In this document: positions 51,208 through 60,952 of the stretch, piece after piece
How positions within the stretch are numbered: the stretch's first letter is position 1
Layout of the letters: every line of letters begins with the position of its first letter
NCBI GenBank assembly: GCA_041401985.1
Contig: JAWKTE010000022.1
Span: 1-64,000, forward strand
Length of the DNA stretch: 64,000 nt
Direction: 5' to 3'
Source of the DNA: JACKHA01 sp041401985
GTDB taxonomy: Bacteria; Planctomycetota; Phycisphaerae; Phycisphaerales; UBA1924
Made by a program: the position numbers and the translations under genes
Notes under the pieces: model-generated
Database searches by the model: none
What the model saw: only the letters and a program-made list of their open reading frames with translations
What the model was told of the DNA's origin: nothing

Positions 51208-51975
51208 TCACGCCCGACGACGCCGCAGGCCAACCAGCCCGCTCGCGCCCAGCGCCGCCAGCCCGGCCGGCGACGGCACCACCGTGAACGTGATCCGGTA
51301 GATCTCGTCGCTGGCCCCGAACTGCCGGTCGAACGTGTACCCCGCGCCCGTCTGGAGCCCGTTGTACGCGTCGAGTTCCGTGAAGTTGAAGTTCACCACG
51401 CCGTTCTCAGGCGTCCGACCCGAGTTCATCCCCACCGCCAGGAACGCCGCGTTCATCGGGTCGGTCACCTCCGAGCCCGCGTCCCACACGCTGCTCCCGA
51501 ACTGCGAGATCGAGTTGATCTGCAGCGCCCCGTTCGAGTCGAACAGGCGGTACTGCTGCGGGTCGTCGTTCCCGATGAAATGGTCGTTGCTCGGCACCAC
51601 CATCGAACCGAACGTGAAAAACGGGTTCACCTGCGGGTCCACCGAGAACACCGCGAACGCCGTCCCGCCGGGCAGCAGCGGCCCCGCCGGGTTGGGCACC
51701 ACCGTTCCCAGCGTCGCCGTCGGGTCCGCCGCCATGAACGCCGGGAACCAGTCGCTCCCGCTCCCGCCCTCGGCGATCGAGACGATCGCAGCCGACGCCG
51801 CCGACCCGTTGTCGAACGAGTCGTACGTCCCGTTGTTGAACCCGACCCGCAGCGGCGCGAACGCCACGCTGTTCTGCGGGGCCAGGTTCTCCACGCTCAC
51901 CCGCAGGTCCACCACCTGCGCCGAGGCCGAACCGGCCAGCCCCGCCGCCATCACAGTCACAAGCACTGAACGCAT
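51208..51975 (-). CDS. Spondin-domain secreted protein with PEP-CTERM-like tail
   Basis: 255 residues. Signal peptide MRSVLVTVMAAGLAGSASAQ. The body begins VVDLRVSVENLAPQNSVAFA, continues FNNGTYDSFDNGSAAS and AAIVSIAEGGSGSDW, and fits spondin_N-type proteins (venl.p......f..G..as..l..lAE.G). It ends VVPSPAGLAALGASGLVGLR and RRRA, a typical PEP-CTERM form in Phycisphaerae. The PEP-CTERM tail should be processed by an exosortase-type enzyme, not seen here. Confidence 0.8.
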   Translation of the reverse strand: MRSVLVTVMAAGLAGSASAQVVDLRVSVENLAPQNSVAFAPLRVGFNNGTYDSFDNGSAASAAIVSIAEGGSGSDWFPAFMAADPTATLGTVVPNPAGPLLPGGTAFAVFSVDPQVNPFFTFGSMVVPSNDHFIGNDDPQQYRLFDSNGALQINSISQFGSSVWDAGSEVTDPMNAAFLAVGMNSGRTPENGVVNFNFTELDAYNGLQTGAGYTFDRQFGASDEIYRITFTVVPSPAGLAALGASGLVGLRRRRA

Positions 51976-52234
51976 CTCTTGATCTCCGATCTCGGAACAA
52001 CACCTCGGAATCCGATCGGCCCGACCGCGCGCACCGACCGCCTCCCGGGCCACACCGCCCGGGCAACAACGTCTCCACAAGCAACCCACACGCGGCCCAG
52101 CGCCGCCCCCGACGCCGCGCCAAACGCCGCGCAGGCACACCGCCCGCGCCAGCCGCCCGGCGTCCCATCTCCCCGGCCGCCCTCGCGGCCAGCGCATCGC
52201 GCCTCACCCGTCTGTCGCACGAGCCCGCCGCGCC

Positions 52235-52570
52235 TTACAGATCCGCGGCAGATTCTCCGCCCGCCTTCGCGCGGCCTTCACCGCCGCCGTCGCCGCGGGA
52301 CACATCGAGCGACTCCCCGATCCGCCGGCGCACGCCCGCGGGCATGGCCTCGCCCCCCTCAAGCCCACTCGCCAGCGACCGGGCCATCTCCCGCATCGCC
52401 CGCATCTGCCGCCGGAACCGCCGGCACCCCGCGCAAACCCGCACGTGCAGCCACAGCCCGGCCCGCTCGCCGGGGCGCAGCGGCTCGTCCAGCTCGCGGC
52501 TGAACAGCGCCGTGTGCTGCTCGCACGCGAGATTCAGGACCCGCACGATGTCGCGCACAAACCGGATCAT
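52235..52570 (-). CDS. Zinc-finger anti-sigma factor
   Basis: 111 residues. zf-HC2-like: CEQHTALFSRELDEPLRPGE, then LHVRVCAGCRRFRRQM. The Cys/His/Cys/Cys set (C16, H42, C46, C49) fits the zinc-binding anti-sigma motif HxxxCxxC. No membrane helix, so it is a cytoplasmic anti-sigma. Its ATG overlaps the TGA of the sigma gene (ATGA at 52567-52570). Confidence 0.85.
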   Translation of the reverse strand: MIRFVRDIVRVLNLACEQHTALFSRELDEPLRPGERAGLWLHVRVCAGCRRFRRQMRAMREMARSLASGLEGGEAMPAGVRRRIGESLDVSRGDGGGEGRAKAGGESAADL

Positions 52571-53319
52571 GCCGCGCCCCCGCGATCGTCCCCACCCCCG
52601 ACGCTCCGCCCGCGCTCATCGTCCCGACGTCCCAGCAGCTTCGCCTCCAGGCAACTCCGCACCGCCGACCGGGCCCGGTGCAGCCGCGTCCACAGGTTCG
52701 TCGCCGTCAGCCCGAGCGCCTTGCACACCTCCTCCGACGGCACACCCAGCACATCCCGCATCCACATCGCGTCCCGCTGGCCTTCGGGCAGCGCATCGAT
52801 GCACCGCACCAGGGCCCGACGACGCTCGTGCTTCTCGGACCCGTCCGCGGCCGCTGCCTCGCCGAGCCCAGCCCGGTCCCACTCCCCGGGCAGCGTCTGC
52901 CACATCCCCTTGCCGGAGAACAACGCCCGGCACACCTCGCACCCGCACGCCGACTCGTCGTCCCGCCCGCCCCCGCCGCGGTGCGTGGTCCGCGCCCGCT
53001 TCCGCAGGTAGTCCCCGATCTTGTGCACCGCGATCCCCAGCAGCCACGTCCGCTCGCTGGAGGCCCCCTCGAACCGCTCCACGCTCTGCATCGCCGCCAG
53101 CAGCGTCTCCTGCACGATGTCCTCGGCCGCCACGGGCGACCGCACCCGCCCCAGCACGAACCGCCACAGCACATCGCCGTGCTCGACAAGCCACCGCTCG
53201 GCCGCGGCCCGGCGAGGGTCGGCCGCCCCATCGGGCTTGGATGGCGCGTGCGATCCCGCCGGCGGCCCACGCTCGGCGCGCCGCTCAATCGTCTCGACCT
53301 CTCCCTCGCGCGCACCCAT
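52567..53319 (-). CDS. ECF sigma factor, TIGR02943-like
   Basis: 250 residues from ATG 53319; ATG 53373 in the same frame is possible. Region 2: VLWRFVLGRVRSPVAAEDIV, then GIAVHKIGDYLRKRAR. Between regions there is a Cys-rich insertion CGCEVCRALFSGKGMWQTLP. Region 4: DVLGVPSEEVCKALGLTATN, then LWTRLHRARSAVRSCL. The closing pattern (VCK..GlT.TNLWtrLHRAR..vR.CL) and the zf-HC2 partner starting CEQHTALFSRELD match, from memory, a sigma family (TIGR02943) always found with that anti-sigma. Divergent from the esterase. Confidence 0.85.
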   Translation of the reverse strand: MGAREGEVETIERRAERGPPAGSHAPSKPDGAADPRRAAAERWLVEHGDVLWRFVLGRVRSPVAAEDIVQETLLAAMQSVERFEGASSERTWLLGIAVHKIGDYLRKRARTTHRGGGGRDDESACGCEVCRALFSGKGMWQTLPGEWDRAGLGEAAAADGSEKHERRRALVRCIDALPEGQRDAMWMRDVLGVPSEEVCKALGLTATNLWTRLHRARSAVRSCLEAKLLGRRDDERGRSVGGGDDRGGAA

Positions 53320-53416
53320 GGGCCGGGGCCAACGCCCCGAGTCCCAGCGTTGTTCCCCTCCCCCGGGCCGCATGCCCGCGATCCACTACCATCCCGTTCC
53401 CGAGAAGGAGAGCCGC

Positions 53417-56400
53417 ATGCTCATGCCCACCCCTCGCGCGATCGCCGCCATCGCGCTCGCCCTGCCGATCCTCGCGTCCGGCCCCGCCCTGGGCGACCTC
53501 ACCCTCGCCCCGCTGTTCACCGACCACATGGTCCTCCAGCAGCGGGCCGAGTGCCCCGTCTGGGGCTGGGAGCGCCCGGGCGTCGAGGTCACCATCCGGG
53601 CCTCGTGGGGCCAGACCGCCACCGCGACCGCCGACGGCAACGGACGCTGGCTGACGACGCTCCAGACCCCCGAGGCCGGCGGGCCGCACGAGATCGCCAT
53701 CACCGGCGACACGGGCACGACGCTGCGCGATGTGTATGCCGGAGAGGTCTGGCTCGCCTCGGGCCAGTCCAACATGGAGTGGCCGCTCCGGGCCACCGAC
53801 ACCGCCGAGCAGGACATCGCCGCGGCCAACCACCCGACGATCCGCTTCTTCACCGTGCCCAACACGATCTCGCTCCACCCGCGCGTCGACGCCGACGCCC
53901 AGTGGACCATCGTCTCGCCCGAGACCGCTCCGAACCTGTCCGCCGTCGCGTACCACTTCGCGCGCGGGATCTCCGGCGTCGACTCGAACCGCTTGGGCCT
54001 CACCGTGCCCGTCGGCATCATCGCCGCGGACTGGGGCGGCACGCGGATCGAGGCGTGGATGGACGCCGACGCACTCTCCGCCTTCGAGGCCTACGCCGGC
54101 GAACTGCACACCATCGACCTGCTCAAGGACCCCGCCACCCGCGCCCCGCTCATGGCCGACGCCGAGCAGGCCTGGTGGAACCGCCTCGATTCGCTGCCGG
54201 GCCAGCCGGGCGATGCGTGGACGACCCTGGGGTTCGACGATTCGGGCTGGGGCACGATGGACCTGCCGGCTTCGTGGACCGGCGACCTGGCCAACTTCGA
54301 TGGCATCGTCCGCTTCCGGCGCACCGTCGAACTGCCGCAGGCCTGGGACGGGCGCCCCGCCATCATCGAACTCGGGCCGATCGACGACCGGGATGACGTC
54401 TGGATCAACGGCACCTACATCGGCGGCACACGCCGCGACGGCGCGTGGCAGATCGCACGGCGCTACGAGGTCCCCGCCGGCGTCCTCCGCGCCGGAGCCA
54501 ACGCGATCTGCGTCCGCGCCTACGACACCGGCGGCCTCGGCGGCATCAATGGTCAGCCCGCCCAGATGCGCCTCCTAGGTAGCCCGGGTCTCCGACCCGG
54601 GTCGGGGGCACAGCCCCCGGCGAGCGATCCGGAGGCCACCGTCGCTCTTGCTGGCCCCTGGCGCTTCCTCCGAGGCACGGCCGTCAGCGACCTCCCCCCC
54701 CAATCCCAACCCGTCCAGATCAACCAGAACACCGCAACCGCCCTCTACAACGCCATGGTCCACCCGCTGGCCCCCTACAAGATCCGCGGCGTCATCTGGT
54801 ACCAGGGCGAGTCGAACCGCAACGTCGCCGGGCGCTACGCCGACCTGATGCGCGCGTGGATCGCCAACTGGCGGGCCGCGTTCAACGACCCCAACCTGCC
54901 CTTCTACTGGGTCCAGATCGCGCCCTACGGCTACGCCAACGACCGGGGTGAGACCGTCGCCCTCCGCGAGGCCCAGCAGCACGCCACCAGCGAGCCGCAC
55001 ACCGGCATGGTCGTCACGACCGACATCGGCGACAACGCGGACATCCATCCGCGCAACAAGCGCGATGTCGGGCATCGCCTGGCGCTGCTGGCGCTGCGCG
55101 ACACCTACGGCAACCGCGATCTGATCGCCTCCGGGCCGGCGTATCTGGGCATGCGCCCAAGTGCCGGCGGCGAACTGATTGTCGCGTTCGCGAACGCCGA
55201 CGACGGCCTCACCCACACGCCCGGCCCCGGTGGCCTGAGCGGGTTCGAGGTGGCCGGCGACGATCGGCGCTTCCACGCCGTCACGGGCGCGACCGTGCGT
55301 GGCGCGAGCGTCGTCCTGCGTTGCCCGGAGGTGGCCCGCCCCGTCGCCGTGCGGTTCAATTGGACCCGCAGCCCGGAAGCGAACCTGGCCAACGCCCAGG
55401 GCCTCCCGGCCGCGCCGTTCCGAACCGACGACTGGCCGGCCGACACTGTCTCGCGCGATGAGGAATCGTTCCTGGCCCCGCTGCGCGACAGCGACTCCGC
55501 GTTCGTCGACCTCTTCAACGGCCAGGATCTCTCCGGCTGGCACATCGTCAACGGCGATGTCTCGACCTGGACCGTCGCCCGCGACGACGACGGGCCATAC
55601 ATCCGCTGCTCGGGCATCCCCACCGGCGTCATGCGGACCGACCGGCACGAGGAGAACTTCGTGCTCGAGATGGAGTACCGCCACATGGTCCCCGGCGGCA
55701 ACGCCGGGCTGTTCGTCTGGTCCGACCCGCTGCCGGTGCGGGGCGCGCCGTTCACGCGCAGCGTCGAGGTCCAGGTCATGGACGGGCAGGAGGGCAACGG
55801 CTTCACGTCCGACGGCGACATCTTCCCCATCTGGGGCGCGACCATGACGCCCGTGAATGGCCGCGGCGGCAGCCGCGCGTTCCCCACCGAGCGCCGCTCC
55901 AACCCCGCGCCGATGTGGAACCACTACCGCGTCGAGTGCGTCGACGGAGCCATCACGCTCTGGCTCAACGGGAAGGTCATCACGCGCGGGCACTCCGTCT
56001 CGCCCCGTCGCGGCTACATCTGCCTCGAGTCCGAGGGCACCGAGGTCCACTTCCGCAACATCCGCATCAAGCGCCTCCCGCCCGCCTCTCCCGCGCTCTC
56101 GCCCGACCACCTCGCCGCCACGGCCCAGGGCTTCCGCCCACTCTACAACGGCGTCGACCTCGACGAGTGGAACGTGACCCAGGAGCACGAGGGCCATTGG
56201 ACGCCGCGCGACTGGCGGCTTGTCTTTGATGGCCAGGGCACCGACCTGTGGTCCAAGGAGTCCTTCGGCGACTTCGAGATGATCTGCGACTGGCGCTGGA
56301 CTGACACGCCGGTCGAGACCCAGCGCCAGGTCATCCTGCCCGACGGCTCGGTGCAGACCAACGAAGACGGCTCGCAGGCGATGGTCGCGGTCATGGACGC

Positions 56401-56743
56401 CGGCGACTCGGGCATCTACCTCCGCGGCTCATCGAAGTCGCAGGTCAACATCTGGTGCTGGCCCATCGGCTCGGGCGAGGTCTACGGCTACCGGACCGAC
56501 GCCTCGATGCCGCCCGAGGTGCGGGCGGGCGTCACGCCGCGGGTCGTGGCCGACAACCCGATCGGCCAGTGGAACCGGTTCCACATCACCATGCGGGGCG
56601 ACCGCCTGACCGTGGTGCTCAACGGGCAGACGGTGCTGGAGGACGCGCTGCTGCCGGGCGTGGCCGCCGAGGGCCCCATCGCCCTGCAGCGCCACGGCAA
56701 CCCGATCGAGTTTGCGAACATCTATGTGAGGCCGCTGGACTAA
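53417..56743 (+). CDS. Secreted sialate O-acetylesterase fused to two DUF1080 domains
   Basis: 1108 residues; ATG 53417 has AAGGAG seven bases ahead and opens a signal peptide ending ASGPALGD. Esterase part: catalytic Ser in GQSNME (116-121), IWYQGESN (about 459-466) and the Asp/His pair in DIHPRNK (about 543-549), typical of SGNH sialate O-acetylesterases. A beta-sandwich insert lies at 280-380. Then two DUF1080/3-keto-glycoside-hydrolase-like lectin domains: FVDLFNGQDLSGWHIVNGD (about 695-890) and FRPLYNGVDLDEWNVTQEHE (about 905-1108). Probably removes acetyl groups from and binds host or algal glycans outside the cell. A repeat is inserted in frame at 54578-54622. Confidence 0.9.
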   Translation: MLMPTPRAIAAIALALPILASGPALGDLTLAPLFTDHMVLQQRAECPVWGWERPGVEVTIRASWGQTATATADGNGRWLTTLQTPEAGGPHEIAITGDTGTTLRDVYAGEVWLASGQSNMEWPLRATDTAEQDIAAANHPTIRFFTVPNTISLHPRVDADAQWTIVSPETAPNLSAVAYHFARGISGVDSNRLGLTVPVGIIAADWGGTRIEAWMDADALSAFEAYAGELHTIDLLKDPATRAPLMADAEQAWWNRLDSLPGQPGDAWTTLGFDDSGWGTMDLPASWTGDLANFDGIVRFRRTVELPQAWDGRPAIIELGPIDDRDDVWINGTYIGGTRRDGAWQIARRYEVPAGVLRAGANAICVRAYDTGGLGGINGQPAQMRLLGSPGLRPGSGAQPPASDPEATVALAGPWRFLRGTAVSDLPPQSQPVQINQNTATALYNAMVHPLAPYKIRGVIWYQGESNRNVAGRYADLMRAWIANWRAAFNDPNLPFYWVQIAPYGYANDRGETVALREAQQHATSEPHTGMVVTTDIGDNADIHPRNKRDVGHRLALLALRDTYGNRDLIASGPAYLGMRPSAGGELIVAFANADDGLTHTPGPGGLSGFEVAGDDRRFHAVTGATVRGASVVLRCPEVARPVAVRFNWTRSPEANLANAQGLPAAPFRTDDWPADTVSRDEESFLAPLRDSDSAFVDLFNGQDLSGWHIVNGDVSTWTVARDDDGPYIRCSGIPTGVMRTDRHEENFVLEMEYRHMVPGGNAGLFVWSDPLPVRGAPFTRSVEVQVMDGQEGNGFTSDGDIFPIWGATMTPVNGRGGSRAFPTERRSNPAPMWNHYRVECVDGAITLWLNGKVITRGHSVSPRRGYICLESEGTEVHFRNIRIKRLPPASPALSPDHLAATAQGFRPLYNGVDLDEWNVTQEHEGHWTPRDWRLVFDGQGTDLWSKESFGDFEMICDWRWTDTPVETQRQVILPDGSVQTNEDGSQAMVAVMDAGDSGIYLRGSSKSQVNIWCWPIGSGEVYGYRTDASMPPEVRAGVTPRVVADNPIGQWNRFHITMRGDRLTVVLNGQTVLEDALLPGVAAEGPIALQRHGNPIEFANIYVRPLD
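54578..54622. repeat. Two-hairpin repeat inserted in frame in the esterase gene
   Basis: AGCCCGGGTC-TCC-GACCCGGGT then CGGGGGC-ACA-GCCCCCG. These are perfect hairpins in coding sequence, adding about 15 residues (LGSPGLRPGSGAQPPASD) in a linker between the beta-sandwich insert and the second esterase half. The TCTCCGA loop links it to 34149-34168. Its length keeps the reading frame open. Confidence 0.8.
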
Positions 56744-56900
56744 GCCCGTCCGCTTCCGCGCCGACGCAGCACCGCCCGCCGGTCCCAGAATCCGCCCCAA
56801 ACCGGGGTGTTTGCACACTCTTCGCAATCCGCCCCTTCCATTGCCCATCAAGGGCATTATGCTTGTGGTGGCCGGTTCCCCCGTGTGCGTGGAGTCTCCC

Positions 56901-57755
56901 GTGTTCCGCCTGCTCACCGAGCGAAGCCGCCGGATGGCCAACGCCGCGCGTGCGTCGTCTGCTGCCGCCGTCATGGCGGGCGCGATGCTGTGCGCCCCCC
57001 TGGCCGGCTGCTTCACGCTCGACGTGCCCAACCCCAGCTTCGCCGTCCCGCGCGACGAGATCGCCGCCGAGTACCGGCGTCTCCGCGAAACCCCCCAGCC
57101 GCTCGAACGCCCCGTGGTGGTGCTCAACGGCTACCGCGGCTCGCACCTCCGCGGGCTGAACCTGGGCAGCGACATCGCCCGCCTCACCAGCCACGACCGC
57201 AACGACGTGATGGTCATGTCGTATCCGCTGGCGTCGGACATCCGCAGCGTGTCGCGCCGGGTGGTCGACGCGATCGACGCCCGCTGGCCCAGCGACGACC
57301 CGACCCGGACGATCGAGGTCGACGTGATCGGCTTCTCGATGGGCGGGCTGGCGGCGCGGCACGCGGCCCTGCCCCAGTCCGCCAGCGGGCTGGACCGCCG
57401 CCTGGCGGTCCGTCGGCTCTTTACACTGGCCACGCCACACCGCGGAGCCCGGGCGGCGGTGCTGGCGGTGGACCACGCGGTGTCTCAGATGATGCCCGGC
57501 GCGGTTTTCCTGGCCGAACTCGACGATGCGCTCGACGGGGCCGACTACGAACTCATCCCCTACGCCCACACCAACGACCGCATCGTCGGCGCCCGCAACA
57601 CCGCGCCCCTCGGCCGCGAACCGATCTGGACCGCCGGCACGCTGACCTTCTCCCACTTCACCATCACCACCAACAAGCGCGTGCTCGTCGACATCGCCCG
57701 TCGCCTCCGCGGCGAGCGCCCATGGGCCGAACCCTCCGAGCCTCCGACGAACTGA
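56901..57755 (+). CDS. Lipoprotein alpha/beta hydrolase (lipase-like)
   Basis: 284 residues from GTG 56901 (GGAG six bases ahead); ATG 56934 is an alternative. Signal with lipobox CAPLAGC puts the lipidated Cys at about residue 33. The hydrolase has VVVLNGYRGSHLRGLNLGSD near the oxyanion region, the nucleophile elbow GFSMGG (about 144-149), LATPHRG, and a late His in FSHFTI. This is the PGAP1/triacylglycerol-lipase-like pattern. The substrate is unknown. It is convergent with the FecCD permease gene across a large hairpin repeat. Confidence 0.8.
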   Translation: MFRLLTERSRRMANAARASSAAAVMAGAMLCAPLAGCFTLDVPNPSFAVPRDEIAAEYRRLRETPQPLERPVVVLNGYRGSHLRGLNLGSDIARLTSHDRNDVMVMSYPLASDIRSVSRRVVDAIDARWPSDDPTRTIEVDVIGFSMGGLAARHAALPQSASGLDRRLAVRRLFTLATPHRGARAAVLAVDHAVSQMMPGAVFLAELDDALDGADYELIPYAHTNDRIVGARNTAPLGREPIWTAGTLTFSHFTITTNKRVLVDIARRLRGERPWAEPSEPPTN

Positions 57756-57764
57756 GAGGCAGGT

Positions 57765-57855
57765 TTCACCACGGAGACACGGAGACACGGAGGGAGGCAT
57801 TGGCTTGGAATCATGCTTTCTGTCTTCCTCAGTGCCTCCGTGTCTCCGTGGTGAA
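57765..57855. repeat. Perfect 20-base inverted repeat (CACGGAGACACGG type)
   Basis: Arm TTCACCACGGAGACACGGAG at 57765-57784 pairs with the arm at 57836-57855 without mismatch; the loop is 51 bases. It lies between two convergent gene ends. The right half recurs as 28 identical bases (57824-57851 and 62202-62229). Similar CACGGAGACACGGAG elements are known between genes in many bacteria. Confidence 0.85.
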
Positions 57856-57878
57856 TCCGGTTGACGGCGTCGCGGCGG

Positions 57879-58841
57879 CTACAGCCGCCCCCGCCCCCTG
57901 AGTTCCCCCCGCAGCAGCACCAGCAGCACCGGGCCGCCGACCATCGCCGTCATCACGCCCATCGGCAACCGCCCGCTCCGCAGGCGCACCACCTCGCCGA
58001 CCACATCCGCCTGCACCACCATGATCGCCCCGGCCAGGACCGAGCCGATCACCAGCCCCCGGTGCGTCGGGCCAAGAAGCAGCCGCACCGCGTGCGGGCA
58101 CACCAGCCCCACGAACCCCACCGGCCCGGCCAGCACCACGCTCGCCGCGGTCAGCACACCCGAGGCGACGAACAGCGTGACCCGCAGCCCCGCCAGCGGC
58201 ACGCCCAGCGACCGAGCCTCATCGTCGCCGAACGCCGCGCCGTCCACCGTCGGGCCCAGCACCAGCGACAGCGCGAGCGCCCCGCCCAAAGCCGCGGCAC
58301 ACAGCCCAATCTGCTCCCACGTCGCGTCCGGCGAGAGCGCCCCGAGCATCCACCGCGACGTGTCGAACGCCTGGCCCCGCGGCATCATCGTCTGCACCAC
58401 CAGCGTCATCGCGCTCAGCATCACCGCCACGATCACGCCGATCAGGATCAGCGACACCGGCTCGATCAGCCCGCCGCGCTGCGCGACCACATAGACCAGC
58501 GCCAGCGCCCCGAGCGCCCCGATCCCCGCCGGCACGGGCGAGCCCAAAGCCGCGGCTCCGCCCAGCAGCGACGCCACCGCCACCGCCAGCCCCGCCCCCG
58601 CCGACATCCCCAACAGATCCGGCGACGCCAGCGGGTTCCGCAACAGCGCCTGCAACTGCGCCCCGGCCAGCCCCAGGCACCCGCCGACCACCACGCCGCT
58701 GGCCAATGCGATGGCGCGCAGGCCCACGATCCCGGCGTCGTCGGCCCAGCCGAAGCCCGACCCGCCGACCATCAGCCGCTCGAACGCCGAGACAACCAGC
58801 CCGACGAGCAGAGCGGCGATGACGAGGCTGCGCCGGGCCAT
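57879..58841 (-). CDS. FecCD-family iron/B12 ABC transporter permease
   Basis: 320 residues with about nine membrane helices. Family motifs: LAGAQLQALLRNPLASPDLL, GMSAGAGLAVAVA, WMLGALSPDATWEQ, and near the end GPVGFVGLVCPHAVRLLLGP, which is the ATPase-contact loop. Imports ferric siderophore, heme or cobalamin. No substrate-binding protein or ATPase gene is adjacent. It is convergent with the lipase-like gene and divergent from moxR; the partners may lie elsewhere. Confidence 0.92.
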   Translation of the reverse strand: MARRSLVIAALLVGLVVSAFERLMVGGSGFGWADDAGIVGLRAIALASGVVVGGCLGLAGAQLQALLRNPLASPDLLGMSAGAGLAVAVASLLGGAAALGSPVPAGIGALGALALVYVVAQRGGLIEPVSLILIGVIVAVMLSAMTLVVQTMMPRGQAFDTSRWMLGALSPDATWEQIGLCAAALGGALALSLVLGPTVDGAAFGDDEARSLGVPLAGLRVTLFVASGVLTAASVVLAGPVGFVGLVCPHAVRLLLGPTHRGLVIGSVLAGAIMVVQADVVGEVVRLRSGRLPMGVMTAMVGGPVLLVLLRGELRGRGRL

Positions 58842-58862
58842 GGGCGGAGGATATGGGGTGGG

Positions 58863-58911
58863 GAGTACTGAGTGCTGAGTGCCAAGTACTGAGTACTGAG
58901 TGCCGAGTACT
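58863..58911. repeat. Heptamer tandem repeat, seven units
   Basis: GAGTACT, GAGTGCT, GAGTGCC, AAGTACT, GAGTACT, GAGTGCC, GAGTACT, without gaps. It lies between the FecCD permease and moxR. Such heptamer tracts are non-coding. Confidence 0.92.
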
Positions 58912-58925
58912 GGGTGGGGGCCATG

Positions 58926-59035
58926 GACGCCGGACCTGAGGCTCTGCGAAGGTCCGGGTCGGATCCCCGAGCGGGGTCGCGCGCACCGTGCTTCGACCCG
59001 GACCTTCGTCGCTAAGCCGACTCAGGTCCGGCGTC
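58926..59035. repeat. Nested 110-base inverted repeat upstream of moxR
   Basis: Outer arms GACGCCGGACCTGAG (58926-58940) and CTCAGGTCCGGCGTC (59021-59035), inner arms CGAAGGTCCGGGTCG (58947-58961) and CGACCCGGACCTTCG (58994-59008): 30 perfect pairs. It can form a large cruciform or RNA hairpin, ending 109 bases before the moxR ATG. Confidence 0.92.
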
Positions 59036-59144
59036 TGGACGCGTCAGAGGGCCGCCGGAATCCCCACCCGCCCTCGCCGGTACGATCCCTCGCCGGGCGG
59101 CTCGCGCGAGCCCGAGGGAACCAGCCCCGGCGGAAGGGATGCCA

Positions 59145-60257
<1,113 letters not shown>

Positions 60258-60349
60258 CCAATGCCGGACGCCGACCCCTGGGGGCGTGAAACCGGACAGG
60301 AGCATCTCCAATAATCCTGTGAGCCCCCTGGGCCGACAGGAGACATGGC

Positions 60350-60889
60350 ATGTTCCCGCCGCTGCCCCCGATCAATGGACTCCATCCGATCGTGGTCCAT
60401 TTCCCGATCGCGATCCTGCTGATCGCCCCGGTGTTCCTCGTGCTGGCCGGCGCGTCGAAACGTCCGGGGGCGATGGCGGCCTCGGCCCTGATCATGCTCG
60501 TGCTCGGGGCCGCGTTCACGTTCCTGGCCGCCATGACGGGCGAGGCCGCGGAGGACCAGGCCGAGGGCATCGCCGCCGCCCGCGCCGTGCTGGAGCGCCA
60601 CGAGGAGCTGGGTGGAATCGCGCGATTCGTCTTCGGCGGACTGGCGCTGCTCTACGCCGGCATCGTCGCCTTCGCGCTGTGGAGCAAGGACAGGCTGAAG
60701 CGGCCCCTGTGGATCGCGACCCATGCCGGCTTCCTGCTGCTCCACGCCGGCACCTGTCTGCTGCTGGCCAACGTGGCCCACGACGGTGGACGCCTGGTGC
60801 ATGAGTTCGGCGTGAGAGCGCCCATCGCCGGCGGCGCTCCGCCCGCAGCCGTGGATCCCGCGACGAGCCACCACGACGACGACGACTGA
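60350..60889 (+). CDS. DUF2231-like membrane protein with metal-binding-type tail
   Basis: 179 residues, four membrane helices at about 15-32, 42-60, 88-108 and 117-140. It opens with NGLHPIVVHFPIAILLIAPV, the signature HPivvHFPIaLl of DUF2231. The last residues, SHHDDDD, are His/Asp-rich and may bind metal. Members are often linked to cytochrome modules; no cytochrome is seen here. It lies 92 bases after moxR on the same strand. Confidence 0.85.
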   Translation: MFPPLPPINGLHPIVVHFPIAILLIAPVFLVLAGASKRPGAMAASALIMLVLGAAFTFLAAMTGEAAEDQAEGIAAARAVLERHEELGGIARFVFGGLALLYAGIVAFALWSKDRLKRPLWIATHAGFLLLHAGTCLLLANVAHDGGRLVHEFGVRAPIAGGAPPAAVDPATSHHDDDD

Positions 60890-60952
60890 CCCGATCTGTC
60901 CGAGCAGGAGGGGAACTTCGGGGGACGCACACCCGGCTCCGTACCATCCCGG

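Noticed and set aside
53021..53416. N-terminal extension of the esterase frame
   Set aside because: It runs through the divergent sigma gene; the ATG at 53417 has a good ribosome site and opens a signal peptide.
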